Assembly (NCBI GenBank): GCA_918807975.1
Contig: OU964928.1
Span: 18,961,323-19,025,322, forward strand
DNA length: 64,000 bases
Direction: 5' to 3'
From: Aplidium turbinatum
Taxonomy: Eukaryota > Chordata > Ascidiacea > Aplousobranchia > Polyclinidae
In this document: piece by piece, positions 42,401 through 47,580 of the stretch
Numbering within the stretch: the first letter of the stretch is position 1
Layout: each line of letters begins with the position of its first letter
The notes under the pieces: model-generated
Seen by the model: the letters and a program-made list of their open reading frames with translations, nothing else
The model's database searches: none
What the model was told of the DNA's origin: nothing
Program-made: the position numbers and the translations under genes

Positions 42401-44466
42401 ACAAACATAGACTGGCATCACATCACGTACACATCATATAATACTAGTTCGTTGAAGCAGATAACAATCAAGACTATATAAGCTGTACTGATTTAACAAC
42501 ATAGCCTATACAACTTTCCAGATAAATATTAATCTTGTAACTGAAAAATCAAAGCTAAAGCTGATGAAAACTGATTGCTTTAAAATCGGTACAAAGCAAC
42601 AAAAACTGAATATAGAAAATGTAATTTGTTGAAAGAATTATTGAAATGATGAATTGTTGACAGCAACAAGCAATACAAAATATGAAGAGCCCATATACAA
42701 ATACATCTTCCCAAATCCACAGAAGAGTTATTTTTCAAGGCAAGGAAGTTATGCAGTTTACAGAAATATTCCAATCATACTAAATTGAAAATCAAATCCG
42801 TAAAGCTGATTAGCACAACAAACAAAAACACCTTATGACTTATGAGTCACTTTCTTCTCATCCTATTCAATTTCTGCTGTAGAAATACATAAACAAAGCT
42901 TATTATTGTCTCTGCTTTCTTGAAAACAACAACAATCGTTGTTTTAAGATACCAGTGTTCAATTGAATTTGACTATGAAAATATGAGTACGGTACCCTAC
43001 TGTACTTTTTCTATTTGTACAATTTGAAATACACACTTAAGTACACACGAGTTTTCATGAAAGGCATTGGAATTTCCAGAATCTCACTTCCTAATATAAA
43101 CTTAAAGACGAACGTGTGTCCGTCAACTAACAAACTAACTGATGCCAGATGCAGCCAGTTGAAAGAAGGCAGAAGAGTGACAAACCGAAGCGCTCCCCCT
43201 ATATAATTTTGCTCACTGAAATGCTAAACCAATACAATAAATACAGTTACAATTGATGACTGCAAGAATATTTAAGTATTAATGCTTCATAAGGTTGTAA
43301 CATATTTTATATTTAAAGACTATGTTGAAAAGGAGCGATCTTCCTGGCGTCAGCACTACCTGACTACTCACTATAGAACAGCGAGCATTGTGTTTCGCTA
43401 ACCATACCAGTGTAGCCTCCACACCAGCCATCAAGACTTTAGTGTTTCTCGGCAGTCGAGTGTAGCAGAAACTCAGCGATAGACACGTGTTTCGCCCATG
43501 AGGCGAAAACTGTATGATAAAAATTAAAAGTACAAGCACAACCAAGCCTAGAAAAGCACATATATACTACCAACGCATGACAAACTATACATTTTTGTTC
43601 CGTTTTTACCATATACGGATGTGTGTATCTCACTGTATCTGCAACAAATAGATATTACAAAAGATCGCTTCCGTGATAAAATCTTGAGAAACAAAAGAAA
43701 ATCAGTATTACCAGTAGGGGTCCGCTACTATTCGGTGAGTCCGATTCGGTGAGTTCCTAACCTCTAACCCCTAACCCTAAAACGGCAATGATAATTAGGC
43801 TACGGTACTCGATAATTTTAAAAAAAAATTGAAAAAATCCCCTGTTAAAGGATCGGACTCACCGAATCGGACTCACCGAAACGGGCCATTCCGACCAGTA
43901 GCCTACCTAATGATGCACATTGCACAAGGTCATAGTTTGCCCCTTGTTTACTCCTAAACCCAGTTCAAATTTCACACAAAGCTAAACTATGTGAGCTTGC
44001 AGCATATCTGCAATCAAGGATAAGCACAATACACTTATTCTTCTTAACCAATTGGACTCTGTAAAATGTCATCTCAAACTGTGTCTAACCTAGAATTAAC
44101 CTTTCAAGCAATTCCAAAACATTACTCATAAAAACATACCTCTATTGAACACCTTTAAATACTATAACATAATTAACATAATCATGGAAATTTGCATATA
44201 TTTTAATCTGATCATGATAAGACTTAACAGTAAATATATAAATAAATATATAAAACAAAAAAATAAAGGACAGTGATAAATGAATGTAGAGTTAACTAAA
44301 TACAGTACTGGTTTACAAAATACTTTTTACAAACATAATCTTCACAAGCTAATCTCACGTTAATTCTACGTGGCTCTGGAAAGGAAGGCAATTCTTCTGT
44401 GGGCTCTACAGGTTTTCGACGACGTCTTTCACGCTCTCGGTTTCGCTTTTCAGGTGATGTTGACAT
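3298..44466 (-). CDS. AFF4: AF4/FMR2 (AFF) family protein, super elongation complex scaffold, 22 coding exons
   Basis: Nuclear scaffold that links P-TEFb, ELL and AF9/ENL to stimulate elongation by RNA polymerase II; the family includes vertebrate AFF1-4 and fly lilliputian, so the symbol stands for the family. Joining exons 44466-44359, 20314-20146, 19174-19027, 17938-17853, 16483-16431, 15841-15779, 12993-12910, 11726-11705, 11198-11159, 10656-10426, 9750-9677, 9479-8146, 7580-7407, 7042-6972, 6781-6652, 6469-6393, 6086-5899, 5672-5543, 5110-5017, 4371-4204, 3862-3709, 3428-3298 keeps frame throughout (3729 nt, 1242 residues; human AFF4 is about 1160). All introns are GT-AG. In order: basic N-terminus, P-TEFb-binding motif (about 29-62), ELL-binding segment (about 200-237), acidic Ser tracts (about 258-280 and 547-576), basic NLS-like RKKPRKK (about 637), AF9/ENL docking motif (about 715-730), C-terminal homology domain (about 955-1242). 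Seen: exons and motifs. Known: family roles. Inferred: exact splice use. Confidence 0.93.
3709..3862 (-). CDS. AFF4: AFF exon 21 (residues 1149-1200), homology domain
   Basis: Encodes a short polar start, then FRQFHNTALNVMQAHEKWDQ and AESLLPEHK. It matches AFF4 [21 protein letters not shown]. The acceptor is gttcccag and the donor gtattc. Confidence 0.94.
4204..4371 (-). CDS. AFF4: AFF exon 20 (residues 1093-1148), Ser/Pro linker
   Basis: Fifty-six codons rich in Ser, Pro and Gly (VVSPVSPAVPSPYGGNVAG), equal to the MPSPVSPKLSPGNSGNY linker of AFF4. The acceptor tcttttctag is chosen over a second AG six bases on, because the latter opens an in-frame stop. The donor is gtgact. Confidence 0.88.
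4884..4948. mobile_element. Palindromic miniature element
   Basis: Truncated member of the family with core TCTGCAGACGTTG and terminal ...GCTGTCTGGG. It lies in the AFF intron next to exon 19. Confidence 0.6.
5017..5110 (-). CDS. AFF4: AFF exon 19 (residues 1061-1092), homology domain
   Basis: Encodes CLRSQALLYLGIYKLKKDA then TETLK. It aligns with AFF4 [20 protein letters not shown] and TEHLK. The acceptor is actttccag and the donor gtaggt; it ends in phase 0. Confidence 0.95.
5436..5513. mobile_element. Palindromic miniature element
   Basis: Ends CAGATAGCAAATCAGTCG and ...GACTGATTTGGTGTCTGG are inverted repeats; the centre is a shortened TTTACGTT palindrome. It is intronic in AFF, 30 bp from the exon 18 donor. 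Confidence 0.65.
5543..5672 (-). CDS. AFF4: AFF exon 18 (residues 1018-1061), homology domain
   Basis: Encodes AESSHLSSNMYMQTIQLMDY and FKRLKIS, matching the helix MYSETVDLIKYTMKLK of AFF4. The acceptor is tttttgcag and the donor gtgagt; it ends two bases into a Cys codon. Confidence 0.93.
5899..6086 (-). CDS. AFF4: AFF exon 17 (residues 955-1018), C-terminal homology domain start
   Basis: Encodes SDHYMREGKRLKHEGDACTD and the helix ALIYYEAALCFIMNG. It aligns with AFF4 [20 protein letters not shown] and AVYYLDAVVSFIECG. This is the most strongly conserved part of the gene. The acceptor is gttcccag and the donor gtgagt. Confidence 0.95.
6393..6469 (-). CDS. AFF4: AFF exon 16 (residues 930-955)
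   Basis: Encodes KPHHSSSQSSDITAGP and SSWPENE, leading into the C-terminal homology domain. The acceptor is ttttgtag and the donor gtaagt. It ends two bases into a Thr codon completed by exon 17. Confidence 0.84.
6652..6781 (-). CDS. AFF4: AFF exon 15 (residues 886-929)
   Basis: Gln/Asn/Ser-rich disordered linker (QSNTSSGSQRWQQ to VDPN). The acceptor is gttaaccag and the donor gtgagt. It starts with one base and ends in phase 0. Confidence 0.82.
6972..7042 (-). CDS. AFF4: AFF exon 14 (residues 863-886)
   Basis: Encodes a Lys-rich segment ending KTGRK. Two overlapping donors (GTGTGAGT) exist; only gtgagt, two bases further on, keeps frame with exon 15. The acceptor is ttatgacag. Confidence 0.8.
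7407..7580 (-). CDS. AFF4: AFF exon 13 (residues 805-862)
   Basis: Fifty-eight codons in phase 0 at both ends: Ser/Pro/Lys-rich, with KRKLPKQ and HKAKRRKQ basic clusters, likely nuclear localisation or nucleic-acid-binding patches. The acceptor is attctcag and the donor gtacgc. Confidence 0.85.
7918..8072 (-). mobile_element. tRNA-derived SINE, family A
   Basis: On the minus strand the head TATAGCCGAATGGTGAGAGC (box A-like) is followed by GCCGGTTCGACACC (box B) and a body with GTGTCTTTGCCGGGACAC and GGTGGACACGAAGATGG. The same body recurs at 61476-61645 and 63283-64000. It lies in AFF intron 12 just beyond the donor of the long exon. Confidence 0.8.
8146..9479 (-). CDS. AFF4: AFF exon 12, long central exon (residues 360-804)
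   Basis: A 1334-nt exon open throughout. It encodes an Arg/Ser-rich region, an acidic Ser tract (LSDSDSSSDDDDD and following, about residues 547-576), a bipartite-like basic cluster (KRKTFETRD and RKKPRKK), and NRFPPLWVKLPTNRSNLSAV (about 713-732), which corresponds to the AFF motif RYPLIVKIDLNLLTRIP that docks AF9/ENL. The acceptor is tgttgcag and the donor gtatac; it ends in phase 0. The open frame runs past the donor into a SINE, which is not coding. Confidence 0.93.
9677..9750 (-). CDS. AFF4: AFF exon 11 (residues 335-360)
   Basis: Encodes RGRLNQQDAQEPQ and a basic tail (QAKRASAK). The acceptor is gttttcacag and the donor gttgga. The phases fit exons 10 and 12 exactly. Confidence 0.82.
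10295..10380. mobile_element. Palindromic miniature element, near-complete
   Basis: An 86-bp copy: CCCAACAGCAAAATCTGTC, then ACATTGATTCAGCGTCAGCAGACGTTGAATCAATGT as a central palindrome, then ...GGAGTTTGCTATCTGGG. It shows the family layout of an outer inverted repeat of about 20 bp around an inner palindrome. No target duplication is visible. Confidence 0.75.
10426..10656 (-). CDS. AFF4: AFF exon 10 (residues 258-335), acidic Ser tract and W-motif
   Basis: Starts with an Asp/Ser tract (DDSDTSDDDDSDTDESDHE) followed by SQVNWSLTEFMPEY. This matches the order in AFF proteins of an acidic Ser activation tract followed by KWQLDNWL. The acceptor is tattttcag and the donor gtataa. The last two bases join exon 11 to complete an Arg codon. 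A palindromic miniature element (10295-10380) lies only 45 bp beyond the donor. Confidence 0.9.
11159..11198 (-). CDS. AFF4: AFF exon 9, 40-nt microexon (residues 245-258)
   Basis: Encodes SNELMPDDAGEN. The acceptor is atttttcag and the donor gtaata. It starts two bases into a codon and leaves two bases that combine with exon 10 to make a Ser codon. Confidence 0.75.
11705..11726 (-). CDS. AFF4: AFF exon 8, 22-nt microexon (residues 238-245)
   Basis: Encodes ARTDPLD plus one base. The acceptor is tactttttcag and the donor gtgaga. It is accepted because it alone bridges phase 0 of exon 7 to the 2-nt start of exon 9. Its small size makes it easy for gene finders to miss. Confidence 0.7.
12910..12993 (-). 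CDS. AFF4: AFF exon 7 (residues 210-237), ELL-binding segment
   Basis: Encodes EMKMNEPLSEIQTPC and EFNFAKNE, which aligns with AFF4 KEMTHSWPPPLTAIHTPC and KFPFPTKE. The acceptor is tttcttgcag and the donor gtcagt. It is in phase 0 at both ends, so exons 6 and 7 form a cassette carrying the ELL contact. Confidence 0.88.
13090..13175. mobile_element. Palindromic miniature element
   Basis: Copy with outer ends GCTAGCAAGTCAAGCATTTT and AAAATGCTTGATTTGCTGGC and the inner palindrome around TCTGCAAACGTTA. The outer inverted repeat is longer and more exact here than in other copies. It lies in AFF intron 6, about 100 bp upstream of the exon 7 acceptor. Confidence 0.7.
15145..15230. mobile_element. 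Palindromic miniature element
   Basis: The inner palindrome TTTTACATTGATTCAATGTC / GACGTTGAATCAATGTAAAA is nearly perfect; the ends have drifted. Confidence 0.7.
15779..15841 (-). CDS. AFF4: AFF exon 6 (residues 189-209), start of ELL-binding segment
   Basis: Twenty-one codons in phase 0 ending MESIFQ, which continues into exon 7 and corresponds to the CVDEILKEM region through which AFF4 contacts ELL2. The acceptor is tgtacag and the donor gtgagc. Confidence 0.82.
16025..16109. mobile_element. Palindromic miniature element
   Basis: CCCAGACAGCAAATCAGTCC at one end and ...CAACTGATTTGCTGCCCGAG at the other, with the ATTCAACGTATGCAGACGT centre. It lies in AFF intron 5. A further partial copy follows at about 16300-16370. 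Confidence 0.72.
16431..16483 (-). CDS. AFF4: AFF exon 5 (residues 171-188)
   Basis: Short exon encoding GYKGRDTTKKLRDPSPKQ, similar in position and character to the KSPRDP stretch of AFF4. The acceptor is tctcactgcag and the donor gtatgc. It starts with 2 nt and ends in phase 0. Confidence 0.75.
17853..17938 (-). CDS. AFF4: AFF exon 4 (residues 142-171)
   Basis: Encodes GGDHPRLESDKSSHF and a polar tail ending SSPG. The acceptor is ctcattgcag and the donor gtaggt; the phases (1 nt in, 1 nt out) match exons 3 and 5. It is supported by frame continuity rather than by a motif. Confidence 0.75.
18056..18806. repeat. Hammerhead-family repeat, two fragments
   Basis: 18072-18103 carries ACACTCGACTGCCGAGAAAC, identical to the sequence just after the hammerhead at 58.7 kb. 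18530-18745 carries, on the minus strand, a decayed core (AAATGAGCCCAGCCTCATGG, then GCGCAAC in place of GCGAAAC). 18640-18745 matches the left edge of the window. A short hairpin closes the copy at 18757-18798. It lies in AFF intron 3, sense to the gene for the ribozyme-like part. Confidence 0.65.
18246..18310. repeat. Short tandem repeat (GATACATT-type)
   Basis: Degenerate tandem units of about 8 bp, TTGATACA/TTGATCCA, over 65 bp within AFF intron 3. Confidence 0.6.
19027..19174 (-). CDS. AFF4: AFF exon 3 (residues 93-142)
   Basis: Low-complexity Ser/Tyr/Asn/Gln-rich segment, disordered as in other AFF proteins. It is accepted because the acceptor (ttctacag), the donor (gtttgt) and both phases fit the neighbouring exons. 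There is no specific motif. A hammerhead-family repeat lies in the following intron. Confidence 0.75.
20146..20314 (-). CDS. AFF4: AFF exon 2 (residues 37-93)
   Basis: Encodes VERQDSLSNKIQAVLGHM and KIHNVIG, which align with AFF4 SKEDKLSSRIQSMLGNY and MKDFIG, the helix that binds cyclin T1/CDK9. A Ser/Asn-rich linker follows. The acceptor is tttttcag and the donor gtatga. It starts in phase 0 and ends one base into a codon. Confidence 0.92.
24782..24949. mobile_element. Palindromic miniature element, longest copy
   Basis: 168 bp with matching ends CCCAGACAGCAAATTCTGTC and ...ATTTTGTTGTCTGGG. The middle contains repeated GACGTTACGTCATTACGTCT and two TTGAATCAATG/CAATGATTCAAC palindromes, so it looks like a duplicated or nested centre. 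It is in AFF intron 1. Confidence 0.75.
26706..26943 (+). mobile_element. Telomere-like hAT miniature element, copy A
   Basis: 238 bp flanked by a perfect 8-bp duplication TAACACAC (26698-26705 and 26944-26951). The left end is CGGAATGGCCCGTTTCGGTG and the right end ...ATAGTAGCAGACCCG. Both ends carry tandem GGTGAGTCCGATTC units in opposite orientation. The centre holds a degenerate telomere-like tract (TTAGGGTTAGGGGTTAGGAG). Confidence 0.88.
31122..31340 (+). mobile_element. Telomere-like hAT miniature element, copy B
   Basis: 219 bp, about 90 percent like copy A by eye, with a perfect 8-bp duplication TCTGGGGG (31114-31121 and 31341-31348). The internal TTAGGGGTTAAGGTTAGGGG tract is present. 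It lies in AFF intron 1. Confidence 0.88.
31490..31655 (-). mobile_element. tRNA-SINE family D, 3' fragment
   Basis: Matches the 3' part of the SINE at 49359-49680 (CGCTGCAGCCGACGGCA, TCTGTTTCCGGTTGT, GGCATTGCAGAAAAGCGGA). The tRNA-like head is missing. Confidence 0.6.
32533..32715 (+). mobile_element. tRNA-derived SINE, family C
   Basis: The head GCCAGCGTGGCTGAGTGGTG (box A) is followed 40 nt later by TATTAGTTCGACGCCCG (box B), giving a Ser/Leu-tRNA-like layout, then an unrelated body. Only one copy was noticed in the window. Confidence 0.6.
33085..33161. mobile_element. Palindromic miniature element, clean copy
   Basis: 77 bp: CCCAGACAGCAAATCAATCG at the left and the reverse complement CAATTGATTTGCTGTCTGGG at the right. 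This is the best example of the family ends. A second damaged copy starts near 33395 and a third near 33555. Confidence 0.8.
36140..36217. mobile_element. Palindromic miniature element
   Basis: The inner palindrome ACAATGGTTCAACGTTTGCA / GACGTTGAACCAATGT is perfect over about 18 bp each side. Its sequence differs from the usual ATTGATTCAACG at matching positions in both arms. Confidence 0.68.
37722..37745. repeat. Minimal 24-bp end palindrome of the miniature family
   Basis: CCAGACAGCAATTTTGCTATCTGG consists of just the two family ends joined with nothing between them (written here as left CCAGACAGCA and right TGCTATCTGG). It may be an internally deleted copy. Confidence 0.55.
37985..38073. 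mobile_element. Palindromic miniature element, last copy before a sparse region
   Basis: CCCAGGTGGCAAAGCTGTAC and the TTCATTCAACGTATGCAGACG centre mark a decayed copy. To the right of this point copies are almost absent. Confidence 0.62.
38130..38285 (+). mobile_element. Possible LINE 3' coding fragment
   Basis: Frames here give MRKGRPKKR and, after a frame change, DDTVKNDMTK. This resembles the GRPKKRW..DV..D signature at the end of some non-LTR retrotransposon reverse-transcriptase ORFs. It is short and frame-broken, so the call is weak. Confidence 0.3.
38716..39641 (-). mobile_element. Telomere-like hAT miniature element, copy C, split by a nested hAT
   Basis: The element is flanked by a perfect 8-bp duplication AGATACAA (38708-38715 and 39642-39649). 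Its own telomere-like tract (here CTAACC-type) was the landing site of the 706-bp hAT element at 38782-39487. Removing that insert leaves a copy of about 220 bp, the same size as copies A and B. Confidence 0.88.
38782..39487 (-). mobile_element. hAT element with decayed transposase C-terminus
   Basis: The ends CAGGGGCGGGCAAC and GTTGCCCGCCCCTG are perfect 14-bp inverted repeats, flanked by the 8-bp duplication CTCTAACC. On the minus strand (about 39330 to 39000) the translation LQLELIDLQCDSTLKEIF, FANLRKMAMKLFVPFGST, QTFSTMNINKTKLRSNLTD matches the C-terminal dimerisation region of Charlie/ZBED5-type hAT transposases. At least two in-frame stops and the missing N-terminal part make it non-functional. 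Confidence 0.88.
41802..41897. repeat. CRE-like tandem foldback
   Basis: ATGTGATGACGTCAGATTGA at the left and its near reverse complement TCAATCTGACGTCATCACAT at the right enclose further TTGACATCA units. TGACGTCA, the cAMP-response-element octamer, occurs once in each outer arm and CTGACGTCA three times in all. It lies in AFF intron 1, about 2.5 kb below exon 1. Confidence 0.65.
43325..43515 (-). repeat. Hammerhead-family repeat, core lost
   Basis: On the minus strand: CATGGGCGAAACACGTGTCT, then CTGAGTTTCTGCTACACTCG and the GAGCGATCTTCCTGG arm shared with the left edge hairpin. The CTGATGA half of the ribozyme is replaced by CAGTTTTCGCC, which makes a plain hairpin with GGGCGAAA. Sense to AFF, in intron 1. 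Confidence 0.7.
43718..43893 (-). mobile_element. Telomere-like hAT miniature element, copy D
   Basis: 176 bp with a perfect 8-bp duplication ACCAGTAG (43710-43717 and 43894-43901). Fewer end repeats than copy A; the telomere-like tract is short (CTAACCCCTAACCC). It lies about 470 bp below AFF exon 1. Confidence 0.87.
44359..44466 (-). CDS. AFF4: AFF exon 1 (residues 1-36)
   Basis: The Met start is followed by a highly basic stretch (KRNRERERRRK) and then FPEPRRIN, which lines up with the AFF4 N-terminus (ERERRNQE ... FAEPYKV). An in-frame TAA lies three codons upstream of the ATG inside the same exon, so this is the first possible start. The donor is gtgaga. The exon ends in phase 0 and joins exon 2 across a 24-kb intron. 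The junction rebuilds the P-TEFb-binding motif without a gap. Confidence 0.88.
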
Positions 44467-44491
44467 GTTAAGTTATTTCCACAGCCACAAC
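44467..44491 (-). promoter_or_regulatory. Short AFF 5' UTR behind a splice acceptor
   Basis: On the minus strand a pyrimidine-rich acceptor (ttacttttcag) ends 24 nt before the ATG. This means either an unseen upstream non-coding exon or a spliced-leader trans-splice site. ANAPC1 has the same layout, which favours trans-splicing. No TATA box or other promoter signal can be assigned. Confidence 0.6.
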
Positions 44492-45532
44492 TGAAAAGTA
44501 AGGAATGTATTTGCAATTAATGGCCGCCTGGTGTTGCTACCACTCAAGTTAGAAAAAGGAAGAATATTTTTTGACATGTGTCAAAAACAACATGGCATTA
44601 ATACAATAATGTAACAGAAAACAAACAACTCTCATTCTTCGGTTTCAGTTTGACTAAGAAGTAAGAACAAACTTGTAGATACCAATCAGTGTATAGTAAT
44701 GACAAAACTGACTCACAGAACAAACAAATTATTTTGTATCACTGAATTACAGTACAAATGTTTCTAAAAGACCACTACCAGCCAGCATGTTCTACTTTCT
44801 ATGAAAAATTGAGATCCTTTATAAACATGCTGTTACACAGATCCACTAATAACATGAGACAAGAAATGCTAATGTCATTTGGTGCATCACACTTGTAAGA
44901 GTAATGTACTAAGAATCACATGGCCTGCGATGGCAGTTACTCAATGATTTAGAGGTTAGATTCAATTTTTGTGCTATCAGTTGTTTATTTCATGCATTAG
45001 CTTCAAATGGACTTGACAAAATGTGGCAACTTCTTCAACATATGCATTATATATATATTACATCCTATAAAAGTAAGAATTATGAATATAAAGTAATTGA
45101 TATTATACTTGATATAAACTGATACTTGATGGAGAATCGCTGGCCTTCTGCTTCATAGTCAGGAGATCCCCTATCTTTAATGGAACTCAATAAATATAAA
45201 GTATTTGCTTGAGATAATAGATAAATTAAACGTATAAAATAATTCACCTTACCTTGCATAAAGAACAATTTGCTAGTTCAAGCAGTTGTTTGTGTGTCAG
45301 AGGTTCCAATAAACCAAAAGACTTTTAATTTAAACACCATTTCATATTATTACTCCTGAGTAAATGCAATATCTTATTGAATATACTCATATACTGTAAC
45401 TGTTGCTATCTCACATGACATAATTTATAGATATTATTGCTGTTACTATGACTATTGCCATTAATGCATTGCAAAATATCAAATGAAACGGACATGAAAG
45501 CTTTATCTTTGACATTATAATATTACATAGAA

Positions 45533-45745
45533 TCTTGGTGGCTTAGTGGTTAGTGTGTCTGCCTCTGAATTGGTAGGGAAGGGGATCGATACCCTGTCGG
45601 CCGTCGGGTCATACGGTACTACGGTATACAAAAGACTTTTTAAAAGTGGTGGGCCTACTGAATTTTACTCCTGCTTGGCACTCAGCAATGGAATAGATTT
45701 TGGTAATATTGTACTCAGTTACACCACTATACGGCTGCATTGAAA
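45533..45745 (+). mobile_element. tRNA-derived SINE, family B
   Basis: Head TCTTGGTGGCTTAGTGGTTA (box A) and GGGGATCGATACCC (box B), then a body with ACAAAAGACTTTTTAAAAGT and TGAATTTTACTCCTGCTT. An inverted partner lies 215 bp downstream. Confidence 0.78.
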
Positions 45746-45959
45746 CTGTTTGCATTGTACAGTAATAAGGAGCACCACATTCTGTGATGAATAGGCTACA
45801 GTGCTATATAAAAACATACATTATTATCATTATAATCTACTTTCTAATGATGTAGAATTGATGTTTTTGAATTAAATGAAACAAAAAAAAACTCGGTTCA
45901 TGCCGTGAACAAAATGTATCTGTAAGCAAATGTCACACTCCCAGGTTTGCTCTTGATCA

Positions 45960-46110
45960 TTGACAAATTGCACAACAAGTACGGTAAGTGGCCACAGTGC
46001 AACACACAGGTAGGCAACAGACCTTTAGAAGTACAATAGCAGAAATAAAATTCAGTAGGCCTACCACTTTTAAAAAGTCTTTTGTATAGTACTCTCTCTG
46101 TAGTACTATG
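45960..46110 (-). mobile_element. tRNA-SINE family B, inverted body copy
   Basis: The complement of the body of the 45.5-kb copy (ACTTTTAAAAAGTCTTTTGT; AAATAAAATTCAGTAGGCCT) without a clear tRNA head. The two copies could form a stem of about 60 bp in RNA. Confidence 0.7.
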
Positions 46111-46699
46111 TGTACTGGACCAGAGTACAATATAATAATAATAAACAGTCATGAGTGAAAGATTATTATGATATATGAACAGAAATTACAGTGTTGCATC
46201 ACCTTGTGATAGTTTAATACTCAGGCAGATGCTACAATTACCATATATACAGCTACCGCAAAATGACTTCGGACCTTTTTAGTAACTGCAAATTTTACAC
46301 CAGGTTTTTAGCTGTGCGTTTTACATCAGATCATACGACTAACAATAAGCATTATCACTAACAATGCAAAGATTGTCAAAAATGTGAAGAAAATTAGGCG
46401 GCCTACCAAAGCAATATCAATGCTGTAAAATCTTGTTTCAGTTTTTTTTCACTTCAGTTAAAAGTCTTGAAAGAGTATTCAGAGAAGGGAGCCCTAGAGG
46501 AGTTTAAACTTGAAAGAACTTTGCAAGCGTTATCCTTGAAAGTGAATTTACTATGCTTGGAAAGTACACCAGAGATAAGCAGAAAGCTTGTATACTCGCA
46601 TGGAGGCAACAAAGTAAAAATAAGGGTAATATGTCAGCATAGTGAAAGATCAAAGTTGACCATTATGAAGATTTTGCCTGATGTCAAAGAACAAAACCT

Positions 46700-47100
46700 C
46701 CTGTGCAATGCAGTTCTAAAGCATAAATTTGGTGGTAGAAGAAAAAGAAAAACGTCAAGGCATAGGCCTACAGACTGTATAATGAAGAGAACTGGAAAAA
46801 AAGACCTCAGCTGGCAGCACTAGGCTTGAAAAATATGCACCCAGAACTGCTAGAGACCGTGACGATCCGACAATCCAGCACCGCTTCAAGAACTTGGGTT
46901 TGCCTTGCCGCCAAAAAACCTCCCATAACTGAGCAATGAAGCAGAGACGTCTTACGTTTGTGAAGAAATAGGCCCACTGGACTACTGAGCAATAGAGGAG
47001 TGTAATGTTTTCAGATGAAAGCAACTTCCAGGTTTTCCAGATGGGCTCCACCACAGTGAGGTTCTCCACCACATCACTTCTTTTAAAAGAAAATTCAAAC
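46700..47100 (+). mobile_element. Tc1-like transposase remnant, N-terminal and first catalytic part
   Basis: Reading across frames: KQRRLTFVKK, AHWTTEQ and VMFSDESNFQVF, the last being the Tc1 strand around the first catalytic Asp (WSDET/SDES type). Several stops and frame changes are present. The element is broken at about 47100 by a LINE 3' tail and then by an hAT element. Confidence 0.75.
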
Positions 47101-47109
47101 ACTACCTTC

Positions 47110-47556
47110 TTGATTTAAATGACATTGTATGAATAATAACTGTTTTGTCTATATATAATTACATTATTCTATTTGCTCAATGCTCACCTCTTTGGTATAT
47201 ATACGTTACTTTTGATTTTTTACTGATTAAAATTGTCAATTGATATCTCTTAAACTCCACAATTAATTCATGCAGTAGCCTAGCACGGTAGTAAACCTGC
47301 TTAGGTTTTTTAGTTTTTTTTTGTTTTTTTGCCTAATAAAAACATGTGTATCTATATCAGCAAATGCTTGATTTTTTGTATGATTGTTTGTGTATGTTAT
47401 TTAGACCTACATCACCTAGCTTGAGGTGGCTGCTGACTAGATGACCGCTTGGTCTTTTCGCAGTCTCCTCGTCATATGACACACAGCAGACTATTGTATA
47501 TTTTGTATTCTTTTCATGTTTGTGTTTGTGACAAATAAAAAAACTGACTGACTGAC
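47110..47556 (+). mobile_element. LINE 3' tail (L2/CR1-like)
   Basis: Ends with TTTGTGACAAATAAAAAAAC followed by (TGAC)n, the kind of short tandem tail typical of L2/CR1-type LINEs. The part near 47420-47480 (TGCTGACTAGATGACCGC) is similar to the tail at 55650-55803. It sits inside the Tc1 remnant. Confidence 0.6.
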
Positions 47557-47580
47557 AAAACTGACTGAGGTGCCTTAGAT

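Larger units (their letters stand above)
20315..44358 (-). other. AFF intron 1, 24 kb, repeat-filled
   Basis: No other gene is recognisable on either strand; the short open frames lack conserved motifs. It holds three telomere-like hAT miniature elements, a nested hAT element, several palindromic miniature elements, two tRNA-SINE copies, a CRE-like foldback, a LINE-like fragment and a hammerhead-family remnant, each listed separately. Stretches such as 25200-26690, 27450-31100 and 34000-36100 show nothing I can name. Confidence 0.75.
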
